Positions 1 to 7,820 of a stretch of 34,182 nucleotides of DNA are shown here, in pieces. This DNA is from Stappia sp. MMSF_3263. Its GTDB lineage: Bacteria > Pseudomonadota > Alphaproteobacteria > Rhizobiales > Stappiaceae. Each line of letters opens with the position of its first letter. Position 1 is the first letter of the stretch. The notes beneath the pieces are model-generated. The model did not search any database, was not told the DNA's origin, and was given only the letters and a program-made list of their open reading frames with translations. The stretch is from the NCBI RefSeq assembly GCF_030733745.1, contig NZ_JASHIK010000029.1, positions 1-34,182 of the forward strand, given 5' to 3'. The translations under genes and the position numbers were made by a program.

Positions 1-69
1 CTCTGGAAACGAATGGGCCCCCGGTCAAGCCGGGGGTGACAGCCTGAGGGTGTGGCGACGACCGGGAGC
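1..69. repeat. Intergenic hairpin repeat, copy 1
   Basis: This stretch is almost identical to 314-383; the only difference I see is five versus six C in the C-run. The core is a GC hairpin (CCCCCGG, loop TCAAG, CCGGGGG) followed by TGACAG. The copy begins at the window edge, so it may extend further left. Hairpins of this kind are widespread intergenic repeats in Hyphomicrobiales genomes (general knowledge). No protein is supported here; the short ORFs in both directions are shadows. Confidence 0.8.
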
Positions 70-135
70 CGGAGAGCTGGGACCGTTGGCGGCCCCGGCG
101 GCAATGAGGCGCACCGGCCCTTGCCTCTCACTCCG

Positions 136-177
136 TGTCATCCCAGCCGGAGCGAAGCGGAGAGCAGGGATCCATTG
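136..177. repeat. Dispersed-type intergenic repeat (GTCATCCCAGCCGGAGCGAA core)
   Basis: The segment reads TGTCATCCC, then AGCCGGAGCGAAGCGGAGAG, then CAGGGATCCATTGG. It has the look of the very common rhizobial and alphaproteobacterial intergenic repeat with a GTCATCCC start and a GGGATCCA end. This is the only copy in the window, so calling it a repeat rests on familiarity with the pattern. It has no evident coding role. Confidence 0.5.
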
Positions 178-206
178 GCAACCCCGGCAGGTGCGATGCC
201 TCCCGT

Positions 207-248
207 CGCTTGCGGCAGGTACGATAGCTCGGCGGCGCTTGCGGCAGG
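207..248. repeat. Short direct repeat (CGCTTGCGGCAGG, two copies)
   Basis: The 13-mer CGCTTGCGGCAGG occurs at 207-219 and again at 236-248, a 29-bp period. It lies in the non-coding stretch between the two 70-bp hairpin repeats and adds to the mosaic look of this region. Its function is unknown. Confidence 0.55.
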
Positions 249-313
249 CGTGAAAGCCCCCTGACGCCAATGGGCCATGCCGGCATGCGGCCTCCGTTGT
301 CCCGCCGCCTCCG

Positions 314-383
314 CTCTGGAAACGAATGGGCCCCCCGGTCAAGCCGGGGGTGACAGCCTGAGGGTGTGGCGACGACCGGGAGC
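314..383. repeat. Intergenic hairpin repeat, copy 2
   Basis: This is the second copy of the 1-69 element in the same orientation, with one extra C. It sits just downstream of the stop codon of the minus-strand lipoprotein gene (420-1100). Its GC hairpin could help end that transcript or protect its 3' end, but no T-run follows on either strand, so it is not a classical intrinsic terminator. Confidence 0.8.
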
Positions 384-419
384 ATGGCCTTGCCGTGGTA
401 CCTCGTGTGATCCGGCCGT

Positions 420-1100
420 CTACCCCGCCGGGGCGAGGGACCCCTTCAGGTCCTTCTGCAGGTTCTCGATCGGCGGATTGCCGCTTTTCAGCAAGGGCTT
501 GCGGGCCGGCGCGCAGCCCGGCGAATAGGGTTTGGCTGCATCGCGCGGCAGCGGCTTGAGGACTTTGGCAGTTGCAAGGCCAAAGACGTCACCGCGCTTG
601 GTGTCGAGGGCGAAGACTTGCTGGTTGACGAAGTTGCCGCACTGGAAGCCGGAGGGGGCGTCCTTCATCATCGGATTGCGGGTGCCGGGGCCGTAGTTGT
701 AGCAGACCTGCAGATAGTCCTTGCTGTCGTCCAGCTTCCAGCGCCCCTGCAGGATGCGGGGGTTGCCCGGATACCAGAGCCAGGAGCGGCCGTCGGCGGA
801 GGTGTAGGAGATCTGCGTGCCGTGGCCCGGCATGTAGGAGACATGCGTTCGGTCGGACATCACTTCGGGCGCGTCTCCCACCGTGTAGCGCGTCAGCCCG
901 CGCAACCGGTCCTTCTCCACGATGGCACGCGCCGCGGGCGCGTCGTTCTCGGTGTTGCCGCAGGTACTTTTCTTGTCCCAGGCCCGGGCGAAGAGTTCCT
1001 GCTCCTGCTGCAGCACTTCCTTGCTCGGGCCGCAGCCGGCGAGGATCAGCGGAATCGAAAGGAGAAGCGCGACGCGCAGAAAGGTCTTGTCTGTCTTCAT
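420..1100 (-). CDS. Predicted lipoprotein, unknown function
   Basis: A 226-residue protein beginning MKTDKTFLRV, with a charged n-region, a hydrophobic stretch and a lipobox ending LILAGC (Cys about residue 23). This predicts processing by signal peptidase II and membrane anchoring. The ORF extends 11 codons further upstream, but ATG at 1100 puts the start directly before a normal signal sequence, so I chose it. The mature part has several Cys residues and aromatic motifs, but I do not recognise a family. It is divergent from the second lipoprotein at 1327, with about 225 bp between them. The stop lies about 35 bp from the hairpin repeat. Confidence 0.75.
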   Translation of the reverse strand: MKTDKTFLRVALLLSIPLILAGCGPSKEVLQQEQELFARAWDKKSTCGNTENDAPAARAIVEKDRLRGLTRYTVGDAPEVMSDRTHVSYMPGHGTQISYTSADGRSWLWYPGNPRILQGRWKLDDSKDYLQVCYNYGPGTRNPMMKDAPSGFQCGNFVNQQVFALDTKRGDVFGLATAKVLKPLPRDAAKPYSPGCAPARKPLLKSGNPPIENLQKDLKGSLAPAG

Positions 1101-1215
1101 CGAAATGTCTTTTCCAAAAAAGTGATGGTGCACACGGTCATCGGATGATGCCGCCGTTGCGTGGGAAAGATCTGCCGCTCGGATGAGCTTTGCTCACGTC
1201 GAACTCGCCTCAAAC

Positions 1216-1243
1216 TTGCATTTCCACAAAACGTCCATATCAA
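1216..1243 (+). promoter_or_regulatory. Possible sigma-70-like promoter for the 1327 lipoprotein
   Basis: TTGCAT at 1216-1221 and TATCAA at 1238-1243 are separated by 16 bp and lie about 85 bp before the ATG at 1327. The match is imperfect, and alphaproteobacterial promoters are loose, so this is only a candidate. Confidence 0.25.
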
Positions 1244-1326
1244 CGGCGGACGCATCTGCCAAGCGGCATCGGAGAACCCCGGATGTCTTGCGGCAGGGAT
1301 ACTCAAGGACTTTTCAGGGCATCGAT

Positions 1327-1803
1327 ATGTTCAGGCTTGTTGTTGTGTTTTCGCTTTGCCTCTTTGCAGCTTCCTGCAGCAAGCAGGGCGCCGACGAGTT
1401 CGTCGAGTCGATCGGAGGAGCGCACATCCTCTTCCATAAAAACTCGAACGTTCTTCCCGAGCCGCAAAGGGCGGCGATGGTTCGCCGGTATCGGGACTCG
1501 CTCGAGTGCTGGATGGCGGATCCCGCCATCAACACGCAAGGCCTGGTCATTTCGCGGGTCGAGCCCTACGACAATGACCGTGGCTTCACCGCTTATTTCG
1601 CCCATCCCGACAAGCCGGGTGTGACCGCCGCGAATATGGAATTCGGGTTGCCGTGGTTCTGGGTGCCGAGTGTCTCTGTCTTTGTCTTCGGCCCGGAAAG
1701 GTGGGGCGCGACCATGAAGGCGCTGAGGCCGTTCCACCAGGAGAACCGCATCATCCTGTGCGGCGACAAAGGGCAGTTCGGCTTCCGCGGCACGCGGCGC
1801 TAG
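1327..1803 (+). CDS. Small predicted lipoprotein, unknown function
   Basis: A 158-residue protein starting MFRLVVVFSL with a short signal sequence and a lipobox-like FAASC (Cys about residue 16), so probably a lipidated envelope protein. The open frame extends 48 codons upstream, but those residues are polar and precede the obvious signal peptide; ATG 1327 with AGGG about 7 nt upstream is the better start. The mature part contains a FGLPWFWVPSVSVFVFGPER segment and two further Cys residues. I do not recognise the family. It is divergent from the lipoprotein at 420-1100 and convergent with the hydrolase at 1839. Confidence 0.65.
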   Translation: MFRLVVVFSLCLFAASCSKQGADEFVESIGGAHILFHKNSNVLPEPQRAAMVRRYRDSLECWMADPAINTQGLVISRVEPYDNDRGFTAYFAHPDKPGVTAANMEFGLPWFWVPSVSVFVFGPERWGATMKALRPFHQENRIILCGDKGQFGFRGTRR

Positions 1804-1838
1804 ATGCGCCGCGACCGCCCTTCACCGGTGACGACCGC

Positions 1839-2399
1839 TTAAAGGTCCTTCATCAGATAGGCGAAGGACATCAACCCTTCCGGCCAGGGGCCGTGGCCGC
1901 TTTCCATGTTGATATGGCCGGCGTCGCCCGCATCCTGGAAATGGGCGCCCCAGTCCTTCGCCATCTGCTCGGCCACCTCGAAGGCGCAATAGGGGTCGGT
2001 GCGGCTGGCGACGATGCGGGCGAAGAAGGGCAGGGGACCCTTCGGAACCGCCTGGAAGGGGCCGGCGTCGAAGACGGGTCTCGGCTCCTTGCGGCCAAGA
2101 TCCGTCGGGGCGACGAGGAAGGCGGCCTTGATCTTGTCCGTGTCGAGGCCGTGGCCATGCGCGGCATGCACCGCGGTGATCGAGCCGAGCGAGTGTCCGA
2201 CCAGCACCACCGGGCGTTCGGCCTCGTCGACGGCGCCCTTCAGCGTCTCGATCCATTCCTTCAGCACGGGCTGGAACCAGTTGCGCTGGGCGACGATGCG
2301 CGCGGTCGGCATCTTCTCGCACCAGCGGTGCATCCAGTGGCCGGCCGGCGTCTCGCCATAGCCGGGCAGAAGCAGGATATCGGTCTCGGAAATCTTCAC
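1839..2399 (-). CDS. RBBP9/YdeN-family serine hydrolase
   Basis: A 186-residue single-domain alpha/beta hydrolase. It opens with the ILLLPGYG strand and oxyanion-loop region. The nucleophile elbow is GHSLG with Ser70, a likely acid is Asp135 (SRTDPYC), and the base is His162 (GHINMESG). The motif GHINxESG is typical of the RBBP9/YdeN (Ser_hydrolase) family. The substrate is unknown; family members are usually small cytosolic esterases. The start is GTG at 2399, with AAGGAG/GGAG upstream. It lies 45 bp downstream of the metallophosphoesterase on the same strand, so co-transcription is plausible. Confidence 0.88.
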   Translation of the reverse strand: MKISETDILLLPGYGETPAGHWMHRWCEKMPTARIVAQRNWFQPVLKEWIETLKGAVDEAERPVVLVGHSLGSITAVHAAHGHGLDTDKIKAAFLVAPTDLGRKEPRPVFDAGPFQAVPKGPLPFFARIVASRTDPYCAFEVAEQMAKDWGAHFQDAGDAGHINMESGHGPWPEGLMSFAYLMKDL

Positions 2400-2444
2400 G
2401 GGTCTCCGCTCCTTGTCTTGAGGGATGTCGGCGGACGGTGGGTC

Positions 2445-3194
2445 TCAGGAAAGCGGACCGTAGAAGCCGGTCTTGAGCGGCTGCGCCCAGTCCGGACGGC
2501 CGTTGCGTTCCGCCTCGCGGGCGGCACGCTCCCAGTCATAGGCGACCGTTCGCATCTCGAAGCTCCAGGCGCCAGCCTCGCCGTCGATGATCGCATAGCG
2601 GGCGTGCGGACTGCCAGTCTCGACCTTGTGTGGCGTCGGCGTGTCGTCGCTGTAGCCCGGCAGGCCGACGCTTCCCGGGTTGAGGACGGTCCGGCCGCAT
2701 TGCGGCAGGCGCACGAGGCGCGGGATATGGGTGTGGCCGCAACACACGAGCCGTGCCGGCGTGTCACCGAGCCGCTCAGTGATCGTCTCCTGCGCTGCCA
2801 TGCGGGTCGTCTCGCCGTCGACCTCTTCCGCAAGGTAGAGATCGTCGCGGTACGGCGTGCCGTGGCACAGCAGGATGCCGCCGCCAGGCTCCTGCGTCGC
2901 CGGCAGAGACTTGAGCCAGTCAAGGCTCTCGGCGGAGAGGTCGTTCTCGGTAAAGCTGTCCGTCCGGTTTGCGGCCGGCACGTTGCCGGCGGCGACGACG
3001 CGGTCGTGGTTGCCGCGCACCGTCGGCCAGCCAAGCTCGCGCAGGATTTTCGCCGTGCGCTCCGGCCAGAGCGGCCCGGACAGGCAATCGCCGAGATTGA
3101 CGACCTTGTCCGGGGCGGTGCGCCCGAGATCGGCGATCACCGCCTCGAGCGCTTCGGCATTCCCGTGAATGTCGGCAACAACGGCGATTCGCAT
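2445..3194 (-). CDS. Calcineurin-like metallophosphoesterase
   Basis: A 249-residue protein with the full metallophosphoesterase motif series: D-x-H (Asp8, His10), GD (about 35-36), GNHD (61-64), His111 and GHTH (153-156). It therefore carries a two-metal centre of the YfcE/MJ0936-like type and should act on a phosphodiester or phosphomonoester; the substrate cannot be told. ATG 3194 has GAGG close upstream. An alternative TTG at 3203 would overlap the purB stop by four bases (TTGA). Either way the gene is tightly coupled to purB. Confidence 0.87.
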   Translation of the reverse strand: MRIAVVADIHGNAEALEAVIADLGRTAPDKVVNLGDCLSGPLWPERTAKILRELGWPTVRGNHDRVVAAGNVPAANRTDSFTENDLSAESLDWLKSLPATQEPGGGILLCHGTPYRDDLYLAEEVDGETTRMAAQETITERLGDTPARLVCCGHTHIPRLVRLPQCGRTVLNPGSVGLPGYSDDTPTPHKVETGSPHARYAIIDGEAGAWSFEMRTVAYDWERAAREAERNGRPDWAQPLKTGFYGPLS

Positions 3195-3199
3195 TGCCC

Positions 3200-4528
3200 T
3201 CAAGCCTTGCCGAACACCCGGGCGAAGATCGTGTCGACCGCCTTGGTGTGGTAGCCGAGGTCGAAGCGCGAGCGGATTTCCTCTTCCGAGAGGGCGGCGC
3301 GCACGTCCTTGTCCTTCAGCAGTTCCTCGAGGAAGTCGACATCGGCGCTGCCGTCCTTCTGGTAGCTGTCCCAGACCTTCATGGCGTTGCGCTGGACCAG
3401 CCGGTAGGCGTCCTCGCGCGAGGTGCCGGCCTGGGTCAGCGCCAGCAGGATGCGCTGCGAATGCACGAGGCCGCCGAGCCGGTTCATGTTGGCAAGCATC
3501 CGCTCGGGATAGACCAGGAGCTTGTCGACGACATTCGTCAGGCGGGCGAGGGCGAAGTCGAGCGTCACCGTCGCGTCCGGGCCGATCATCCGCTCGACCG
3601 AGGAATGCGAGATGTCGCGCTCGTGCCAGAGTGCCACGTTCTCCATCGCCGGCAGCGCATAGCCACGGACCATGCGGGCAAGGCCCGTCAGGTTCTCGGT
3701 CAGCACAGGGTTGCGCTTGTGCGGCATGGCGCTTGAGCCCTTCTGGCCCGGCGAGAAATACTCCTCCGCCTCCAGCACCTCGGTGCGCTGCAGGTGACGG
3801 ATCTCGGTCGCCACGCGCTCGATCGACGAGGCGACGACGCCAAGCGTTGCGAAGAACATGGCGTGGCGGTCGCGCGGGATCACCTGGGTGGAGACCGGCT
3901 CGACGGCAAGGTCCATGGCCCTGGCCACATGTTCCTCGATGCGCGGGTCGATATTGGCGAAGGTGCCGACGGCGCCGGAAATGGCGCAGGTGGCGATTTC
4001 CGCGCGGGCGGCGACGAGCCGCGTGCGGCAGCGGTCGAACTCGGCATAGGCCTCGGCCATCTTCAGGCCGAAGGTGACGGGTTCGGCATGGATGCCGTGC
4101 GAGCGACCGATGCAGACCGTGTCCTTGTGCTCCATGGCACGGCGCTTCAATGCGGCGAGCAGCGCGTCGATATCGGCAATGAGCAGGTCGGCGGCGCGCG
4201 TCAGCTGCACGTTGAAGCAGGTGTCGAGCACGTCGGAAGAGGTCATGCCCTGGTGGACGAAGCGGGCGTCGGGACCGACGATCTCGGCCAGATGGGTCAG
4301 GAAGGCGATGACGTCGTGCTTGGTCTCGCGCTCGATCTCGTCGATGCGCTCGACGTCGAACGTGGCGGCCCCGCCCTTTTCCCAGATCGTCTTCGCGGCT
4401 TCCTTCGGGATCACGCCGATCTCGGCCAGCGCGTCGCAGGCATGCGCCTCGATCTCGAACCAGATGCGGAACTTCGTCTCGGGAGACCAGATGGCGACCA
4501 TCTCGGGCCGCGAATAGCGCGGAATCAT
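3200..4528 (-). CDS. purB: Adenylosuccinate lyase
   Basis: A 442-residue cytosolic enzyme that splits SAICAR to AICAR plus fumarate and adenylosuccinate to AMP plus fumarate, two steps of purine synthesis. The fumarase/aspartase superfamily signature GSSAMPHKRNP is at about residues 260-272, TSSDVLDT near 95-102 supplies conserved substrate contacts, and GRSHGIHAEP near 140-150 carries the general-acid His. The length matches alphaproteobacterial PurB. ATG 4528 is preceded by AAGGA at good spacing. The next gene downstream overlaps or abuts its stop. The upstream order, 4-TM protein then rpe, is an arrangement I recall from related genomes. Confidence 0.96.
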   Translation of the reverse strand: MIPRYSRPEMVAIWSPETKFRIWFEIEAHACDALAEIGVIPKEAAKTIWEKGGAATFDVERIDEIERETKHDVIAFLTHLAEIVGPDARFVHQGMTSSDVLDTCFNVQLTRAADLLIADIDALLAALKRRAMEHKDTVCIGRSHGIHAEPVTFGLKMAEAYAEFDRCRTRLVAARAEIATCAISGAVGTFANIDPRIEEHVARAMDLAVEPVSTQVIPRDRHAMFFATLGVVASSIERVATEIRHLQRTEVLEAEEYFSPGQKGSSAMPHKRNPVLTENLTGLARMVRGYALPAMENVALWHERDISHSSVERMIGPDATVTLDFALARLTNVVDKLLVYPERMLANMNRLGGLVHSQRILLALTQAGTSREDAYRLVQRNAMKVWDSYQKDGSADVDFLEELLKDKDVRAALSEEEIRSRFDLGYHTKAVDTIFARVFGKA

Positions 4529-4570
4529 GCGGGTTCCTTCAAGGGCGGAGTGCTTAGGATGCGCCGGTCC

Positions 4571-5047
4571 TTAGCAGACGCGGCGGCGCGGCTCAATGCG
4601 GGCGAAGTACAAGGAGAAGGCGAGCAGCGGCACGAGGGCGAAGGGAAGCAGCGCGCGCGCGCCCATGACACCGAAGATGTAGGTGGTGGTGGCGGCGGTG
4701 AAGACCTGCTCCCAGAGCATCCGGTATGAGATTTTCTGCGTGTGCCATTCCGAGTAATAGGCCCGCAACTGCAGGAAGAAGAAAAGGGCCGCGAAGGCGG
4801 CGGTGCCAAGCGACAGGAACAGCACCATCGCGGCGAAGCGCGCCGGACCGCGCGCCTTTCGGCGGCGCAGCGTGACGAGGCTCGCCGCTCCCCAGGCGCA
4901 CCACGCGCCGAGGAAGGAGCCTGCGGCAAAGACCGCGACGACGGCGGCGGAGCGGCCGCTCAGCGCCTCGCCGCGCCAATGGGCGAGGAGCGCGGCAAGG
5001 CCGGCGATGACGAGTGCCCAGGCTATCGCGAAAGCAAGTGAACGCAC
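4571..5047 (-). CDS. Four-TM membrane protein, unknown function
   Basis: A 158-residue protein with four hydrophobic segments (about 5-22, 32-55, 70-92 and 118-145) and a basic loop (LRRRKARGPARF) between the second and third. GTG at 5047 is the only sensible start, with no strong ribosome binding site. I do not recognise a named domain. Its place between rpe and purB suggests a conserved neighbour, but nothing in the sequence links it to either pathway. The C-terminus is short and basic (IEPRRRVC). Confidence 0.7.
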   Translation of the reverse strand: MRSLAFAIAWALVIAGLAALLAHWRGEALSGRSAAVVAVFAAGSFLGAWCAWGAASLVTLRRRKARGPARFAAMVLFLSLGTAAFAALFFFLQLRAYYSEWHTQKISYRMLWEQVFTAATTTYIFGVMGARALLPFALVPLLAFSLYFARIEPRRRVC

Positions 5048-5141
5048 GGGCGGGTCTGTCCTCGCGGCTGTCGGCGGCTTCGGAAGCCCGGAGCCGGCCT
5101 TGAGACTGGTGTATCAAGAGTGGGACCGGGCCGGGGCGGGG

Positions 5142-5822
5142 TCAAGCGGCGGCGGCAGCCGCGGCCGCGCTGCGGATCGCGTCGATGTTGGCGCGGTAGC
5201 CCTCAACGCCCTTGCCCTTGAAGACGGCGGAGCCGGCGACCAGCGCATTGGCGCCTGCCTTTGCCACCAGCGGCGCGGTTTCCGCCGTGACGCCGCCATC
5301 CACCTCGATGTCGATCGGCCGTTCACCGATCATCGCCTTGATGCGGGCGACCTTGTCGACCATCGCGTGGATGAAGGACTGACCGCCGAAGCCGGGATTG
5401 ACGCTCATCACCAGAACGAGGTCGAGCCGGTCGAGCACGTATTCGATCACGCTTTCCGGCGTGCCGGGGTTGAGCGAGACGCCGGCCTTCTTGCCGAGCG
5501 CGCGGATTGCCTGCAGCGAACGGTCGAGATGGGGACCTGCCTCGGCATGCACGGTGATGATGTCGGAACCGGCCTTGGCGAAAGCCTCCAGATAGGCGTC
5601 GCACGGCGCGATCATCAAATGCGTGTCGAAGATCTTGTCGGTGTGCCGGCGCATCGCCGCGATGACATCCGGACCGAAGCTGATGTTTGGCACGAAATGG
5701 CCGTCCATCACGTCGAGATGGATCCAGTCGGCGCCGGCCTCTACGACGTCGCGGACCTCCTGTCCGAACGCGGAGAAATCGGATGCGAGCATCGACGGGG
5801 CGATGACGAGGGGACGGGACAT
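5142..5822 (-). CDS. rpe: Ribulose-phosphate 3-epimerase
   Basis: A 226-residue TIM-barrel enzyme interconverting ribulose 5-phosphate and xylulose 5-phosphate in the pentose phosphate pathway. It shows the canonical blocks [22 protein letters not shown] (metal ligands His35 and Asp37), THLM (His68), [11 protein letters not shown] and IEVDGGV (catalytic Asp). ATG 5822 has GGAG 6-7 nt upstream and gives the family-standard N-terminus [10 protein letters not shown]; the ten extra upstream codons are unlikely to be translated. The C-terminus ends in a run of eight alanines, an odd GC-rich tail beyond the usual fold. Confidence 0.96.
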   Translation of the reverse strand: MSRPLVIAPSMLASDFSAFGQEVRDVVEAGADWIHLDVMDGHFVPNISFGPDVIAAMRRHTDKIFDTHLMIAPCDAYLEAFAKAGSDIITVHAEAGPHLDRSLQAIRALGKKAGVSLNPGTPESVIEYVLDRLDLVLVMSVNPGFGGQSFIHAMVDKVARIKAMIGERPIDIEVDGGVTAETAPLVAKAGANALVAGSAVFKGKGVEGYRANIDAIRSAAAAAAAA

Positions 5823-5913
5823 GGCGGCGGCTCCGAAGGGAAAGGTTGGCATGCGGCTATCATAGCCGGTGCCGCCTCACAAGGTTCTCGGCCGCAACAA
5901 GGGCCGGCTCGCG

Positions 5914-6675
5914 TCAAAGACGACCGGTGATGGCGATGTAGCGGCCGTCGGGTCCCTCGAAACCGACCCGCTCGACCAGCACGAGAACGGCGAACACGGG
6001 ACGCCCCATCTCCTGCGGATAGTGCATCACCAGCCGGTCGATCCGGTAACGCAGGGCGCAGCCTCGGCTGTCGGGCAGGCGGGTGTCGTCGTTGAGCACC
6101 CGGGTCTCGCCGTCATGGGTCAGGGTCAGGCGGAAGCCCTGCATCGTGCCGAACCCCTCCGGGCAGTTCGCCGGGCGCTGTACCGGCGTCTCCGTCAGCC
6201 GCAGTTCGACCGTCGGCCCGATGGCCGGCGCCGCCGCACGGGTGCCGGCAATCATCAGGTGCGGGTCGGCGCCGCGTTCGGTCGGAGGATTGTGGGCAAC
6301 GGTGGTGCCTGCCCCGGAGATCGCCACCGTCTCGATCGCGGCGCGGGCCGCCTCGTGGTTGGCGGCGCGGGTGCGTGCCAGTTCCGCCTCGAAATCCAGA
6401 GGCTGGCTGTCGTCGACCTCGTCGAGACGGCGGAAGGGGCTGCCCGCGACCCAGTTGTCGCGGGCGACGTCGATCACATAGAGATTGGACCAGGGGAAGC
6501 CGGAACCGTCCTGGATGCCGTATTCCTCGAAGGCGAAATGCGCGCCATCGCCCGAAAACCCGAGGATCTCGGTACGGGCGTAATCGCCGGCGAGAGCCGC
6601 CTGCGGGGCAAGCAGGGTCGCCAGCATGCAGGCGGCCAGCATCCGCTTTGCGGCGCGCGGGATCGAAGGTGCCAT
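5914..6675 (-). CDS. DUF2259-type predicted secreted protein
   Basis: A 253-residue protein with a cleavable signal peptide of about 29 residues (…LLAPQAALA, then GDYARTE), so periplasmic or secreted. The mature start YARTEILGFSGDGAHFAFEE and the following SNLYVIDV resemble DUF2259 proteins, a poorly characterised family. ATG 6675 with GGAG eight bases upstream is preferred over the in-frame GTG at 6684. Two Cys residues in the second half could pair. It lies between rpe and the transporter on the same strand. Function unknown. Confidence 0.75.
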   Translation of the reverse strand: MAPSIPRAAKRMLAACMLATLLAPQAALAGDYARTEILGFSGDGAHFAFEEYGIQDGSGFPWSNLYVIDVARDNWVAGSPFRRLDEVDDSQPLDFEAELARTRAANHEAARAAIETVAISGAGTTVAHNPPTERGADPHLMIAGTRAAAPAIGPTVELRLTETPVQRPANCPEGFGTMQGFRLTLTHDGETRVLNDDTRLPDSRGCALRYRIDRLVMHYPQEMGRPVFAVLVLVERVGFEGPDGRYIAITGRL

Positions 6676-6708
6676 CGCTGTCACTCCGTTGCGGGTCTTT
6701 CGCGCAGT

Positions 6709-7707
6709 CTAGCCGCTCTTGCCGGCGTCGGCGTGACCGGCATCACGGCTTGCCTGGTTTGCCGCAAGCCTTGTCGCCACCGGTTTCAGCAGCCAGGGGA
6801 GCAGGTAGATCGGCAACTGGCCGAGACCGAAATAGAGCCAGGCAAGATCGGGGAGCGTGCCGCCGAGTGCCGCCACCAGCAGGCCCATGTTGCGATTGCC
6901 GGCGGCGTGGGCGAGCACGAAGGCGTGGTCGCGGCGGGTCCTGGCGAAAACCAGGAGGGTCACCCCCATCTGGGTGAGGGCGACGAGGAAGGTGAGTGCG
7001 GCGATGCCGAGCGTGAACAGCGGGGTTTCGAGGAAGCGGGCGGCGACCCCGTCCATCACGGCGACGGCGAAGACGAACAGGATCAGCACGTTCAACCCGT
7101 CGACATGCTCCTTGGCGGCGCTCACGCGGGCGGAGCCGGCAAGGCGCCGAATCAGCGTCGCGAGGCCGGCCGAGGCGGCAAGCAGCGCCGTCAGGCGGAT
7201 GCCGAGGGCGACCGCGTCGATGGGCAACACCTCGCCGATCAGGAAGGCGCCGATCAGCGGCGCGGCCAGCGGTGTCAGCAGCATGCCGCCGCCCACAAGC
7301 GCCAGAGACAGGGCGCCGTCGAGCCCGATCAGGGCGATGAAGGCCGGTGCCGCCATGATCGGCGGGGCGGCCGTTGCGATGAAGGCGGCCAGCGCGATAT
7401 CGGGGTGAAGCGCGATCAGGCCGGTCGCGTGCAGGGCGAGCCCGACCATGACGGGAACGGCGATCAGCATCCACGAAAGCGCAAGCGCCACAAGGCGCGG
7501 GCGGCGCATGTGGGCGACGACGGCGACCGGGTCGACCCGAAGGAAGGCGAGCACCAGAAGCACGAAGATCGCCTCTTCCACCAGCGGCCGGAACAGGGCC
7601 GAGAGCTGCGGCAGGACGAGGCCCAGAAGGGCGCTGATGGCGACGGCGCGGGTTCCCTGGCGGCCGAGCCAGGCAAGCAGGTCGAGCGGCAATGAGAGGG
7701 CCCGCAT
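6709..7707 (-). CDS. Bile acid:sodium symporter-fold membrane transporter
   Basis: A 332-residue, very hydrophobic protein with about nine or ten membrane segments. The second half carries AHAAGNRNMGLLVAALGG, which matches the N-rich crossover motif of the BASS (bile acid/sodium symporter) and AbrB/ACR3-like fold. AATAPPIMAAPAF-like and ALTQMGVT segments fit the same fold. It is probably a sodium-coupled uptake or efflux carrier for an organic anion; the substrate cannot be inferred. ATG 7707 has only a weak binding site. The C-terminus is charged and disordered. It is divergent from the FAD oxidoreductase at 7821. Confidence 0.65.
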   Translation of the reverse strand: MRALSLPLDLLAWLGRQGTRAVAISALLGLVLPQLSALFRPLVEEAIFVLLVLAFLRVDPVAVVAHMRRPRLVALALSWMLIAVPVMVGLALHATGLIALHPDIALAAFIATAAPPIMAAPAFIALIGLDGALSLALVGGGMLLTPLAAPLIGAFLIGEVLPIDAVALGIRLTALLAASAGLATLIRRLAGSARVSAAKEHVDGLNVLILFVFAVAVMDGVAARFLETPLFTLGIAALTFLVALTQMGVTLLVFARTRRDHAFVLAHAAGNRNMGLLVAALGGTLPDLAWLYFGLGQLPIYLLPWLLKPVATRLAANQASRDAGHADAGKSG

Positions 7708-7820
7708 GGCGGTATCCAGAGCTTGGGGGGAACGTGAGGCGGGAACAAATAGGGAGGGAGAGTATCGCGGAGTGCGTCTTCTACTTGCAAGGTGATTGTG
7801 AACGGTGTCGATAGGTCCTG

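Noticed and set aside
5869-7695. 608-residue plus-strand open frame
   Set aside because: It is antisense to the DUF2259 and transporter genes, both with signal or membrane features. The translation is low-complexity His/Gln/Gly/Arg/Glu-rich, a typical GC-rich shadow.
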